Assembly (NCBI GenBank): GCA_035946955.1
Contig: DASYYE010000319.1
Location: 1-52,626 of the forward strand
DNA from: DASYYE01 sp035946955
GTDB taxonomy: Bacteria > Actinomycetota > Actinomycetes > Streptosporangiales > Streptosporangiaceae
DNA: 52,626 bases
Reading direction: 5' to 3'
The notes beneath the pieces are model-generated. The model saw nothing but the letters and a program-made list of their open reading frames with translations, made no database searches and had not been told where the DNA came from. A program made the position numbers and the translations under genes. Of the stretch, positions 24,295-32,708 are shown piece after piece. Numbering within the stretch: position 1 is the first letter of the stretch; every line of letters begins with the position of its first letter.

Positions 24295-26652
24295 TCACGG
24301 AGTGTTGTCTGGCGGTGCGGGCGTGGTCGACTGGAGGTCGTGGAGCTTTGCGCGGACAGTGTCGGCGTCGGGGTGGCCGAGGTCGTTGAGGATGGTCAGG
24401 GCTTGATGCCAGGCATCGTGGGCGGCCTCTGGGTTGTCGGCGGCGTGGTGCGTTTCGCCGAGGTGGGTGAGGGTCTCGGCTTCGTGGTAGCGCTCGCCGA
24501 GGTCTTGGTAGAGGGCAAGGGCGTGTTGGTAGCAGGTGATGGCCCGGGTCTGCTGGCCGAGGTGGTGGTGGGCGTAGCCGAGGCTGTCCCAGGTTTCGGC
24601 TTGTCCTCTGTGGTTGCCGAGGTCCTGCTGAAGGGTGAGGGCCTGCGCGCAGTAGTTGAGGGTCTGTTGGTGGTCGCCTAGCAGGGCGTGGTACCAGCCG
24701 ACGTTGTTGAGGGCGTCGGCCCGCCCGCGCTGGTGGTCGGCAGCCCGGAAGATCTGGAGGGCTTGCTGAGCATGGTCGAGGGCTTGCATGAGGTGGCCCT
24801 GCTGTCCCCACAGGTAGGCCAGGCGGTGATGGGTGTTGGCCTGCCCGACCTGGTCGCCAGCTTCGCGGTCCAGGTCGAAGGCGTTGTGGAACTCGTTGTG
24901 GGCGTCGTCGAAGCGGCCCAGGATGGTGTAGGCGCGGGCGAGGATGCGGTGGGCGCGGGCTTGCACGGTCGGGTCGGCTTGTTGCTGGGCGGCGGCGACG
25001 GCGGTGCGGCTGGTGTGGGCTAGGTCGTGCCAGTGCCCGCGCCAGTCGAGGAATGTTGACAGGGTGAAGGCGAGCTGCCAGGTGTGGGTGTGGAAGCCGT
25101 TGGTTGTGGCGTGTTCGACGGCCGCGAGCAGGACTGGATGTTCGGCGGTGAACCAGGCCAGGGCCTGCTCGCGGCCGGTGGGGTGTTCGGGGGTAACACC
25201 GGGTTGGGCTGGGGTGAGGGTGATTGGGTCCCGGGCGGGATGCACCAATCGGTCGGCGGCGTGGGCGGTGTGCAGGTAGTGGTCGAGCATCCTGTGGGCG
25301 GCGGCGCGGCGCTGCTCATCGAGGTCGATGGCGTGGGTGAGGTGGGTGGCGTAGGCGTGCAGCAGGTCGTGGCGGGTGTACCGGCCGGGGATGTGTTCGG
25401 CGAGCAGGCTGGCCCGGGTCAGCTCGGCTAGCAGCGGCCGCACTTGATCGATGGGGTGGGCGGCGAGACTGGCCGCGGCGCCGACGGAGATGTGGGGGCC
25501 GGGGTGCAGGCTGAGCAGCCGGAACAGCCGGGCTGCGTCAGGGGTGAGCGTGTGGTAGGACCACGAGAACACTGCCCGCACGTCGGTGTACTGGTCGTCT
25601 GTGGTCAACGTGTCGAGGCGGGCGTTCCTGTCGCGCAGTTCGCTGGCAAGGGCGGCGAGAGGCAGGTGGGGATGAGTGGTGGCGCGGGCGGCCACGATTG
25701 CCAAGGCGAGAGGCAGCCGGGCGCAGCGGGTGATGATCTCATCGCCGGCCCCGGCTTCGGCGGTCAAGCGGCCAGAGCCTATACGGTGGGACAGCAGTTC
25801 CCGCGCCTCCGCGGTCGAGAATAGGTCGAGCGTGACCGGATGGGCACCGTCGGCGACGGCTAGGCCGGTAAGCTGGTTGCGGCTGGTGATCAGGACCAGG
25901 CAGTCAGGAGCGCCCGGCAGCAGGGGGCGGACGTGGGCCGTGTCGCGAGCGTTGTCCAGCAACACCAGGATCCGTCGGCGGGCCAACTGGCCCCGGTATA
26001 GCGCGACCTGGGCATCCAGGTCGGCCGGGATCCGCTCCGGCGCCACCTGCAAAGCATCGAGGAACCGGCGCATCGCCGCAGCCGGGTCCATGACCTGCCC
26101 GCTGGGGTCGAAGCCGCGCAGGTTCACATACAGCTGTCCGTCCGGGAACCGGTCGGCTATCTGATGCGCCCAGTGCACAGCGAGGCATGTCTTGCCAACC
26201 CCGGCGGTGCCGACGATCGTGAGGACCGTCGTGGTTGGCTGGCCGAGGTCGGCGGCGAGAAAGCCCTCGAGATGAGCCAACTCGGCACGGCGGGCGACGA
26301 ACCCCGGTATGTCCGGGGGCAGCCCCCACAAGGCATGGACGTCGGCGCGGCTGCGCCCGCGGCGGCACTCCTCGACCTGGTCGCGAGCTTCGGCGAGGCG
26401 TCGTAGCTGGCCGCCGTCGACGCCCAACTGAATCAGTAAGGCGTCCAAGGTGGCGGCCGAGGGCAACCTGGAGCCGTTGAGGTACGCGTAGAGACTCTGC
26501 GATGACACGTGGACCGCCTGGGCGAGCGACGCCCGATCAACCTTGCGACCCGACCGCTGCTCGACAGCCCACACGACGCGGCGAAGATCCGCAGCAAACT
26601 CCTTGGCAAAAGTGTTCGCGACCGTTGCGACCGCCTCAGGCTCAACTGCCAT
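24295..26652 (-). CDS. STAND regulator: HTH, NB-ARC ATPase, TPR
   Basis: The 785-residue protein has an N-terminal XRE-type HTH (SLAQAVHVSSQSLYAYLNG, about 40-60). An NB-ARC ATPase follows with Walker A (GTAGVGKTCLA, near 145), Walker B (RRILVLLDNA), sensor 1 (VLITSRNQLTGL), the GxP motif (LPLALAIVAARA) and an ARC2 winged helix. At least six TPR units fill residues 540-770 (for example GWYHALLGDHQQTLNYCAQALTLQ). This is the AfsR-like STAND architecture without the SARP domain. ATP-driven oligomerisation on ligand or protein binding by the TPRs is the known mode. Targets are unknown; the divergent B-lectin gene is 199 bp away. Confidence 0.9.
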   Translation of the reverse strand: MAVEPEAVATVANTFAKEFAADLRRVVWAVEQRSGRKVDRASLAQAVHVSSQSLYAYLNGSRLPSAATLDALLIQLGVDGGQLRRLAEARDQVEECRRGRSRADVHALWGLPPDIPGFVARRAELAHLEGFLAADLGQPTTTVLTIVGTAGVGKTCLAVHWAHQIADRFPDGQLYVNLRGFDPSGQVMDPAAAMRRFLDALQVAPERIPADLDAQVALYRGQLARRRILVLLDNARDTAHVRPLLPGAPDCLVLITSRNQLTGLAVADGAHPVTLDLFSTAEARELLSHRIGSGRLTAEAGAGDEIITRCARLPLALAIVAARATTHPHLPLAALASELRDRNARLDTLTTDDQYTDVRAVFSWSYHTLTPDAARLFRLLSLHPGPHISVGAAASLAAHPIDQVRPLLAELTRASLLAEHIPGRYTRHDLLHAYATHLTHAIDLDEQRRAAAHRMLDHYLHTAHAADRLVHPARDPITLTPAQPGVTPEHPTGREQALAWFTAEHPVLLAAVEHATTNGFHTHTWQLAFTLSTFLDWRGHWHDLAHTSRTAVAAAQQQADPTVQARAHRILARAYTILGRFDDAHNEFHNAFDLDREAGDQVGQANTHHRLAYLWGQQGHLMQALDHAQQALQIFRAADHQRGRADALNNVGWYHALLGDHQQTLNYCAQALTLQQDLGNHRGQAETWDSLGYAHHHLGQQTRAITCYQHALALYQDLGERYHEAETLTHLGETHHAADNPEAAHDAWHQALTILNDLGHPDADTVRAKLHDLQSTTPAPPDNTP

Positions 26653-26851
26653 CAGCGCGCCCTAGCGTCCCGCCCGTCGGCACATCGTGATCGAGCATCG
26701 GAAGCCTCCCCAAGCCTTCACCACTGCGCTGCAAGCACCGTGAACGTGGCTCTACCGCCTTCCACAGTTTTCCACAGCCGCAGACGCCGATACCGCGGCC
26801 CGTGCGACACTCGCCCGGACCGCAACAAAGACGACCGGGAGGTACTTCGAG

Positions 26852-27334
26852 ATGATACGAGCTATACGTATCGCTACACAGAGTCGGTCAAGGCGCGCTT
26901 TCGTCCGCCTTGGCGCAGCGTTCGCCGCTGTGGTCACTGTTATTCTCGCCATGGCCTCGCCCGCGAGTGCCACAACGGAGGGCAGTTGGCTCTACAGAGA
27001 TCCGCAAACTCCAGATATCATCTACAACCTCAACAGCCTTGACCTTGGTGGCCGGCAGCTCATCATGCAGAATGACGGCAATTTGGTTATGTACAACAAC
27101 AGTGTGAACCCACGGATTGTCTGCTGGGCGAGCAACACGAACGGAGAGGGCGGCGGATCGTCGTACGCCATATTGCAAAGCGATTCGAACTTCGTTGTCT
27201 ATCCATACGTCGGGGGTCCAGCGATCTGGGCATCCAGCTGGTTTGGTTGGGGCGGCAACACAGTTCATCTGGGCTACCACGGGGATGGAAGGGTCGACTT
27301 CTACATCGGCTCCAACCTAATCCGAACTTGCTAG
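26852..27334 (+). CDS. Secreted B-lectin (mannose-type bulb lectin) domain protein
   Basis: The ATG follows GGGAGG. The 160-residue precursor has an Arg-rich N-terminus, a hydrophobic core (LGAAFAAVVTVILAMA) and ASA cleavage at residue 40. The mature 120 residues are a single bulb-lectin domain with three carbohydrate-site motifs of the type QxDxNxVxY: QNDGNLVMY (73-81), QSDSNFVVY (109-117) and the degenerate HGDGRVDFY (143-151). Two cysteines (91 and 160) may bridge. B-lectins bind mannose, and some bacterial ones are bacteriocins. A stand-alone domain like this could act on cell-surface glycans. The GC content is lower than in its neighbours, suggesting transfer. Confidence 0.85.
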   Translation: MIRAIRIATQSRSRRAFVRLGAAFAAVVTVILAMASPASATTEGSWLYRDPQTPDIIYNLNSLDLGGRQLIMQNDGNLVMYNNSVNPRIVCWASNTNGEGGGSSYAILQSDSNFVVYPYVGGPAIWASSWFGWGGNTVHLGYHGDGRVDFYIGSNLIRTC

Positions 27335-27744
27335 CCACATAGATCGCAGCCGTTCAGTAGACCTGGCTGGGTCGATGGGCCGCGACAGGGAAGTACCTTC
27401 TGATCCAGAACGATATGGCCAAGCGGGCCGCCCTGACCCCGGGGCGGCCCGTGCGGTTCGCCAGTTGCGAGCCGCTGCCGGGCGAGCTGGATGTACGCCC
27501 GTGGCTCGGGTCAGGGCGGGCGGCTGGACGGCCGGACATGGGATGAGCTTTCGCCCCGTCCGGCCGGTCCCGGCCCCATCGGCATTTAGCTAGGTATTCC
27601 GATCATCACCGCTGAGGAAGCTTGCCTGGCCCCCGTCACCGGCGCCGACGGCATCGGCAAGCTCGTGGAGCTAGGCTGCGATAAGGGCCGTCCCTTCGTA
27701 AGCTCTTGTTCTCGGCTGGCCTGCCTGGTCGACAGGGAGGTTCT
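27335..27744. other. No confident gene
   Basis: A short high-GC plus-strand frame (27417-27545, MAKRAALTPGRPVRFASCEP) may be the 3' remnant of a former gene, but I cannot assign it. The rest looks like the leader of the gene at 27745, with GGGAGG at 27735-27740. Confidence 0.4.
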
Positions 27745-28971
27745 GTGTTCCTCACGCCGTTACCAGTTGATGTCTTCCTCGCGCAGCTGCTGTCCGCGTC
27801 CGAAGCCTGTGAATACATGGGTGTCGTGCTTCTCTTGGCACGTACCGCTGATTCACGGTCCCAACATGAAGAACTGACGCGCGACTGGACGAGCGTGCAT
27901 GACGTGACAGGACCCCTGCTTGCGGTTGTGTGCCCCGTCCCTTACCAGGGTCCTGGGCCGACGACGGGAATCGGCGGCGGCGTTTATCACCGTAAGCACG
28001 AGATGGTTGCAGGGGTGGAAGGTCTGAGTTTGAACTTCTCCCGGGCGAGCGACACCTCATCGCTCGAGACCCATTTTTGGCGACCGCTTGATCCTTTGGG
28101 GTGGAAGGCTGCCCGTAGGCCGTTGCCCCCTGAGGAGCATCAGGAGAGTTGGACCCAGGCCACTACCAGGGCAGCGCTGTACTTCGGCATCGATGAGTCG
28201 CTCCTTCCGGGCATTCTGATCCTCAGTCTTCAGGAACACCGCGGGGCATTGATCCAGGTAGCAGACCGTCTCTCCATCTACGAGCTATTCAAGAAGCTAG
28301 TCGAGAACATCGGACCAGAACCGCGCCGTCTTGAGGAAATGCTCCAGGAGCAGCGGACCACGCGTCGGAGGCTGGAGCGATTGGCGGAGGACGCTTCGGT
28401 CTGGCGCAGTCTCACCAGAAGAGTGCCGATCGAGTGGCCCGCGCAGGTCGACGCTCTAGACCGGCGTCTCATGGAGATCGAGCACCTTGACCCTGCCCTG
28501 GTCGCCGAGTGCAGGCGCCGACTGAACAACGTCAGGGACGACGGAAGCTCTGATCAGATCCTTGCCGGGCAGCTGAGCCAGATTATCGACCTGCTGCCCT
28601 CAGGGCCTGGGACAGCCAGGATCGGCGTTCCTCGTGACCTTGCCAGGCGCATACGTCGAGTGATCTTCAAACTTGAACATGGACACCCAGGTATCGGCTT
28701 CCTGCAGAGGCAACCGGTCCCTCCCGACCTCGACCAGATACCCGGGCTCCGGTCCCGGCGTGATCAGCTCCGTGATGAGATCGAATCCAAGAGGCAGCTG
28801 GTCAAGCGGACGGTCAGCCTATCCGAAGCCGCCGTCAAGACTGGCGAAGAACTCTTGAACCCGATGGAAACCATTCAGCTCCAGCCGCCGCGACTCCTCC
28901 CTACGTGGACGTTCACCCAGTTGAGACGACGCCAAGAGCATCCACAGCGGATGCGCCAGGTCCGTACCTGA
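27745..28971 (+). CDS. Unknown 408-aa protein, first gene of a two-gene unit
   Basis: The GTG at 27745 has GGGAGG four bases upstream. I do not recognise the family. Residues 1-175 alternate strands and helices: EYMGVVLLLARTADS, VTGPLLAVVCPVPYQ and LPGILILSLQEH. An inserted Gly-rich loop (PGPTTGIGGGVYHRK) is also present. This suggests a compact alpha/beta sensor or thioredoxin-like fold. From about residue 190 it is helical, with a coiled coil (RRLEEMLQEQRTTRRRLERL) and several further charged helices. There is no signal peptide. The membrane gene at 28994 follows 22 bp later, so the two are probably one operon. Moderate GC and lack of known relatives fit a horizontally acquired system. Confidence 0.7.
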   Translation: MFLTPLPVDVFLAQLLSASEACEYMGVVLLLARTADSRSQHEELTRDWTSVHDVTGPLLAVVCPVPYQGPGPTTGIGGGVYHRKHEMVAGVEGLSLNFSRASDTSSLETHFWRPLDPLGWKAARRPLPPEEHQESWTQATTRAALYFGIDESLLPGILILSLQEHRGALIQVADRLSIYELFKKLVENIGPEPRRLEEMLQEQRTTRRRLERLAEDASVWRSLTRRVPIEWPAQVDALDRRLMEIEHLDPALVAECRRRLNNVRDDGSSDQILAGQLSQIIDLLPSGPGTARIGVPRDLARRIRRVIFKLEHGHPGIGFLQRQPVPPDLDQIPGLRSRRDQLRDEIESKRQLVKRTVSLSEAAVKTGEELLNPMETIQLQPPRLLPTWTFTQLRRRQEHPQRMRQVRT

Positions 28972-28993
28972 ATCCGCGAGCGGAGGGGCATCT

Positions 28994-29500
28994 ATGACCT
29001 CGCCCGAAGGCCTGCCAGACCAGCGGCAGGCGCTCGTCGACCTGATTGCCGACCAACTTGGCGAGGAACGCAAACTCAAAGAATCACTGGCACAACGCAG
29101 CATCGGAGTAGTGACCAGCAGTGGAGTACTCGTAGCGCTTGTACTTGGAGCCGCCTCGCTCAGCACGCCCAATCCCAAAGATCGTCTGTCGGGCCCAGCT
29201 ACCGCGCTGGCGATCGCTGCCCTAGCGTGCTTCATCGCCGCTGCGGGCGCGGCGTTGACTGTGAACACACCCCGACGTCAGGACACGATGGAGATTCAAT
29301 GGCTCCGCGAAGCCTGGTCGAACATTGGGCGGGATCCTCTATTCGGCGCATACGAGGCCAGACTCGACCTTCTTACCAGTCTGCGTAATGTCAACGGAAC
29401 GTCCGCTCGGCTGCTCCTCATAGCGTTCATCCTTGAGCTGACTGCTCTCATCCTGTTGTCCACCGCCGTCACTATCGTCCTACTTCATATCACTGCCTGA
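28994..29500 (+). CDS. Three-helix membrane protein, second gene of the unit
   Basis: The 168-residue protein has a cytosolic amphipathic N-terminal helix (RQALVDLIADQLGEERKLKE). Transmembrane segments follow at about 37-57 (IGVVTSSGVLVALVLGAAS), 68-90 and 139-165 (LLLIAFILELTALILLSTA). Between the second and third lies a conserved-looking helical loop (MEIQWLREAWSNIGRDP and RLDLLTSLRNVNG). The helix before the first membrane segment and the short second hairpin recall SLATT-type pore-forming effectors, though I cannot place it in a named family. It probably works with the upstream soluble protein, perhaps as its membrane effector. Confidence 0.7.
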   Translation: MTSPEGLPDQRQALVDLIADQLGEERKLKESLAQRSIGVVTSSGVLVALVLGAASLSTPNPKDRLSGPATALAIAALACFIAAAGAALTVNTPRRQDTMEIQWLREAWSNIGRDPLFGAYEARLDLLTSLRNVNGTSARLLLIAFILELTALILLSTAVTIVLLHITA

Positions 29501-29598
29501 GCTCTCCCTATCAGAACCCAGTGAACACAGCTGACAGCCCGCTCACGACCGCCAGCCAAGACCGCGCGCACGAACCGCGGCCTATCGGCGAGGTGCAG

Positions 29599-30309
29599 TC
29601 AACGGGGCCTGGCCCGGCGTGTGGGGCGCCGCTCCAGCCGCTGGGAAGGGATCTGCAGCGTCAGCCCACGCCCCGGCCCAGCTTCCTGGCTGACCGCCGG
29701 CGCGGGCTCCACCGCTGCCTGGCTGCTGCGGAGCAGGGCCAGGTGGGCTGCGACCCGGTCACTGTAACCGCGGAACCGCTCGGTCTGCGCCTGGGTGGCG
29801 ACGTCAGCGCGCTCACGGGCGGGGCCGGTGATGCAGGCGTGTGTGGCTTCGATCTGGTCGGCTGTCCGCCCGGCTTCGGTCTGCCAGCGGATGAACCGCT
29901 CGGCCGCATCGGCGCCGTCCTGGTACGGGTTGGCCCGGGCCGCGGCGACCACCGCCGCCCGCCGGGCCGCTTCCCGTGCCCGCCGTGCTTCGCTGCGTGC
30001 CGCCCGCGCCCGCCGCTGCTTCTCCGCCTCAGCCACTTTCCGGATGACCAGCGGTACCCGGGGATTGGGTGTGCACATGGGGCATATACGGGTGGCGCTG
30101 TGCAGTTTCAGCGCGTTCTCGATTCTCCGGTTTCCTGGCCACACCACAGCGACGTCGAAGCCGATGCCCCGTTCTCTCAGAACCTGGGTGACACGGGCGC
30201 CCTGGCCAGCCCGGTGCTGCCCCACCCGATGGTCAAGATCGTCGGGCTTCTGCTGGATCTGCCGACAGTTCGGCGGGTGGCGTGGACTGGTCGCTCTGGG
30301 TCTTTGCAC
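29599..30309 (-). CDS. Truncated GIY-YIG-like nuclease with charged tail
   Basis: Residues about 24-65 match the second half of actinomycete GIY-YIG proteins: DLDHRVGQHRAGQGARVTQV, then GIGFDVAVVWPGNRRIEN and ALKLHSATRICPMCTP. The GIY and YIG strands that normally precede this segment are missing, and the residues before it (CRQIQQKPD) are unrelated. The remaining 170 residues are highly charged helix (KQRRARAARSEARRAREAARR) and a Thr/Ala region. The nuclease core is therefore incomplete. It could be a broken gene or a derived non-catalytic form. The start codon is uncertain. Confidence 0.5.
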   Translation of the reverse strand: MQRPRATSPRHPPNCRQIQQKPDDLDHRVGQHRAGQGARVTQVLRERGIGFDVAVVWPGNRRIENALKLHSATRICPMCTPNPRVPLVIRKVAEAEKQRRARAARSEARRAREAARRAAVVAAARANPYQDGADAAERFIRWQTEAGRTADQIEATHACITGPARERADVATQAQTERFRGYSDRVAAHLALLRSSQAAVEPAPAVSQEAGPGRGLTLQIPSQRLERRPTRRARPR

Positions 30310-30599
30310 AGGTCAGGTGAGTGGGGTCTGCCCTGGTGCGTCTCTGGAATATCTGTGAGCTGACCTCGGCAATCCGCTACGGTGCTCAGTCATCATGTGT
30401 GGTCTTCGTGATTGCTGAAGTCGAGTGACGCCGGGTGCTGGGGGGTGGCCCGTGACCTGCGGTCGCCGCGGTCGCTGGGCAGCCCGGGCCGGTGCGAGCC
30501 CCCAGCCAGGCTTGAGAAGACAGGTCGCCGCCAAACCGCGAGCGGCTGGCGGCGACCGGCTGCGGTGCTGCGCTATCTCGAGCACCGTCCGATGATCAG

Positions 30600-31181
30600 C
30601 TAGTTGACACCACAAATAAAATTGATGGAACGGGCTACTCCCGTTCCGAGCCATGTGCCGGTTTCGCCGTCGTTGTCACCGATGTTGACGTGGTTGATGT
30701 TGGTGAAGGTTCCGATGTAGGCCCACTGATCGGTGTAGAGGTTCTCATTGATCGTGTTGCCGTACAACTTGGTGCCGGAGGTGTTCCAGAGGCCAGGGAC
30801 GGCGTGAGACGCGTTGGCGAATGCGCCGGGTACGAATACCCAGACGACGCACTTGCTGTGCGTGGGAGTGCCGCTGATGTACCAGTCCACGTTGGCGCAG
30901 TTGGTCGTCCCGGTACTGGCTGTGTACGCGTTCGGCTGGCCGTTGCTATCTGTCGTGAAGTTCCAGCCAGAGCATTTCGAGGTGAACGTTGCGTTGTAAT
31001 AATTTTGGCTGACCGCAGGCGCGGCCTGCGGCGCGAACCTGGAACCGGCCGGGTAGGCAGGTGCCGCTGCGGCGCGGGGAACGGCCGCCACCGTGGCCGC
31101 GCTGGCACCGGCGCTGATGCCGAGCGGCAGGCACACGGCGAGCAGGCCGGCGGCCATGAGGTGCTGTGCGCGAACGCGCAT
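30600..31181 (-). CDS. Secreted 193-aa protein, paralogue A
   Basis: The ATG at 31181 has GGAAGG seven bases upstream. The protein has a signal peptide (HLMAAGLLAVCLPLGISAGASA) and a mature part of about 155 residues. Motifs are NATFTSKCSGWNFTTDSNGQ, TNCANVDWYISG, KCVVWVFVPGAFAN and GDNDGETGTWLG. The composition (Asn, Thr, Trp, Gly) and four or more cysteines point to an extracellular beta-sandwich. I do not know the family. It is the same length as its paralogue at 32709-33290 and very similar in sequence and leader, so one copied the other. Confidence 0.75.
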   Translation of the reverse strand: MRVRAQHLMAAGLLAVCLPLGISAGASAATVAAVPRAAAAPAYPAGSRFAPQAAPAVSQNYYNATFTSKCSGWNFTTDSNGQPNAYTASTGTTNCANVDWYISGTPTHSKCVVWVFVPGAFANASHAVPGLWNTSGTKLYGNTINENLYTDQWAYIGTFTNINHVNIGDNDGETGTWLGTGVARSINFICGVN

Positions 31182-31290
31182 TTGCTGTCCTTCCTGTGTA
31201 TTGTCAGCGAGCTTGACTGCGTTCGCAGTTAGCCTGCGGCACAGCGTCACGGATACGTCCTCCGCCCATCCCTCATGTGTCCCATGCCCT

Positions 31291-31406
31291 TGGGATCCTC
31301 GGCTGTGTGGGCTGCGGCCACCGGGGACCGTGCCTGCGACCGTGCAGCCTCTGGGCCCCTCTGGGCCGAGCCTGAACCGGACGTTGGCCTGCTCGACGGT
31401 CACCTT
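31291..31406 (-). pseudogene. Duplicate of the 3' end of the gene at 33725
   Basis: About 115 bp closely match 33736-33841, the 3' end of the gene at 33725-34231. On the minus strand the start still reads VTVEQANVRFRL, then diverges by small indels. It lies upstream of paralogue A just as the intact gene lies upstream of paralogue B, so it marks the edge of a segmental duplication. Confidence 0.7.
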
Positions 31407-31488
31407 TCGGCGACTAGCGCGACCCACTTGACCGCCTCCGCCAGCTCAGCCGCTGGCGCCCCTGCGGCACTGCTGGAGACCGTGGGCA

Positions 31489-31938
31489 TCAGCGGCCTGC
31501 GACGCGTACGACGAAGGTCGATCCGCCTGCCAGCTGTCCGTTCACTGCTTGCTGTACCCCGGCACGGAACATCGCACCAGGTGGCAGGGGGCCGTCTGTT
31601 TGCAGGTTGAGGAGCGCGCGGACGCGGTGGCCTGGCGGGATGCGTACGCCTCTCACCTCGATGATCGAGGACCGTTGCCCGATCCAGCCGACCGGTTCGA
31701 AGCCCGTCGGCAGGTCGATCAGTGTGTCGTCGGGGTCTTGCTCATGGCCCAGGCCGAAGAAGCGGCGGACTGCGTCCTCGACTTGTCCGCGCCAGATGGC
31801 CGTGTCAAGGCTAGTAGGGGGCCGATCGTCGTGGTCGGTTCGCTCAGGCCAGGATGGTCGCTGAGCCGCAGCGAGACCCCACACGCAGGCCGGCACACTC
31901 ACAGGCCCGGGGGCCTGGGCCGAGCCGCCACTGATCAC
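31489..31938 (-). CDS. Hypothetical protein
   Basis: The open frame gives up to 149 residues. The convincing part begins near IWRGQVEDAVRRFFGLG and runs through DDTLIDLPTGFEPVGWIGQ, VRGVRIPPGHRVRALLNL and a final AGGSTFVVRVAGR. The N-terminal 45 residues look low in structure, so the true start is probably inside. It has no membrane segment and no motif I know. It lies between the duplicated fragment and a PPOX-type gene. Confidence 0.45.
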   Translation of the reverse strand: MISGGSAQAPGPVSVPACVWGLAAAQRPSWPERTDHDDRPPTSLDTAIWRGQVEDAVRRFFGLGHEQDPDDTLIDLPTGFEPVGWIGQRSSIIEVRGVRIPPGHRVRALLNLQTDGPLPPGAMFRAGVQQAVNGQLAGGSTFVVRVAGR

Positions 31939-32112
31939 TGCCCAGGACCAGCGCGGTCAGCTTCTTGAGGCTGGCATCGGCGAGCAGCCCGGCCAGCCAG
32001 GCCCCGAGGTCATCCACCACGAACACCATGCCAGCAATCTTTCTCTCTTGAGGATCAGCACCGCAAGAGAAGTGCCCCGCGACCGGGGTCTGGCCGAGGT
32101 AGCGTCGCTGAT

Positions 32113-32613
32113 GTGGCCGACACTCCTGCGGCGGCGAGCTGGCAGGATGTGGAACTGGGCGCGCCTGGGCTTGCGCGGCTCGGCGTGGCCCGGCTGGCCG
32201 CGACACGCGTGGCGCTGCTGGGCACGCTGCGCCGCGATGGATCCCCGCGCATCAGCCCCATCGAGCCCTACCTCGCCGAGGGCCAGTTGCTCATCGGCGC
32301 CATGGCCTGGACCGGGAAGGCAAGCGACCTGCGCCGAGACCCGCGCTACGTGCTGCACAGCGCGGTGACCAGCCCCGACAGCGGGGAGGGCGAACTCAAG
32401 CTATACGGGCCAGCGGCAGAGACCGCCCCGGCCCTGCGCGCTGCGGCAGCCGGCGCATGGTGGCTAGCCTGGGTGCCGGACAAGGCAGTCGTATTCACCC
32501 TGCACATCGGGCAGGCAGTGTTCATCGACTGGGACATCAAGCATGGCCAAATGACGGTCTACCGATGGTCCCCAGCAAACGGCTACACCGTGGCCAGCCG
32601 TCCCTATCCATAG
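32113..32613 (+). CDS. Pyridoxamine-phosphate-oxidase-like FMN-binding protein
   Basis: The 166-residue protein starts with a GTG. It has the split-barrel pattern: a first strand pair RVALLGTLRRDGSPRISPIEPY, then LLIGAMAWTGKASDLRRDPR, then strands ELKLYGPA. A C-terminal strand pair follows (VVFTLHIGQAVFIDWDI, then MTVYRWSP). The motif TLRRDGSPRISP followed by KASDLRRDPR is typical of PPOX proteins of the actinomycete flavin or F420 type, which reduce or oxidise small molecules. Cofactor and substrate cannot be set from sequence alone. It stands alone between the two secreted paralogues. Confidence 0.8.
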   Translation: MADTPAAASWQDVELGAPGLARLGVARLAATRVALLGTLRRDGSPRISPIEPYLAEGQLLIGAMAWTGKASDLRRDPRYVLHSAVTSPDSGEGELKLYGPAAETAPALRAAAAGAWWLAWVPDKAVVFTLHIGQAVFIDWDIKHGQMTVYRWSPANGYTVASRPYP

Positions 32614-32708
32614 GCGATTGGCGTCAGGGCCTTGTCAGATCGGGTGTCCGCGCCGGCCCACAGCCGCATCGGCGCCGAAACAGGGCAAACGTTGGCGGTC
32701 GCGGCACA

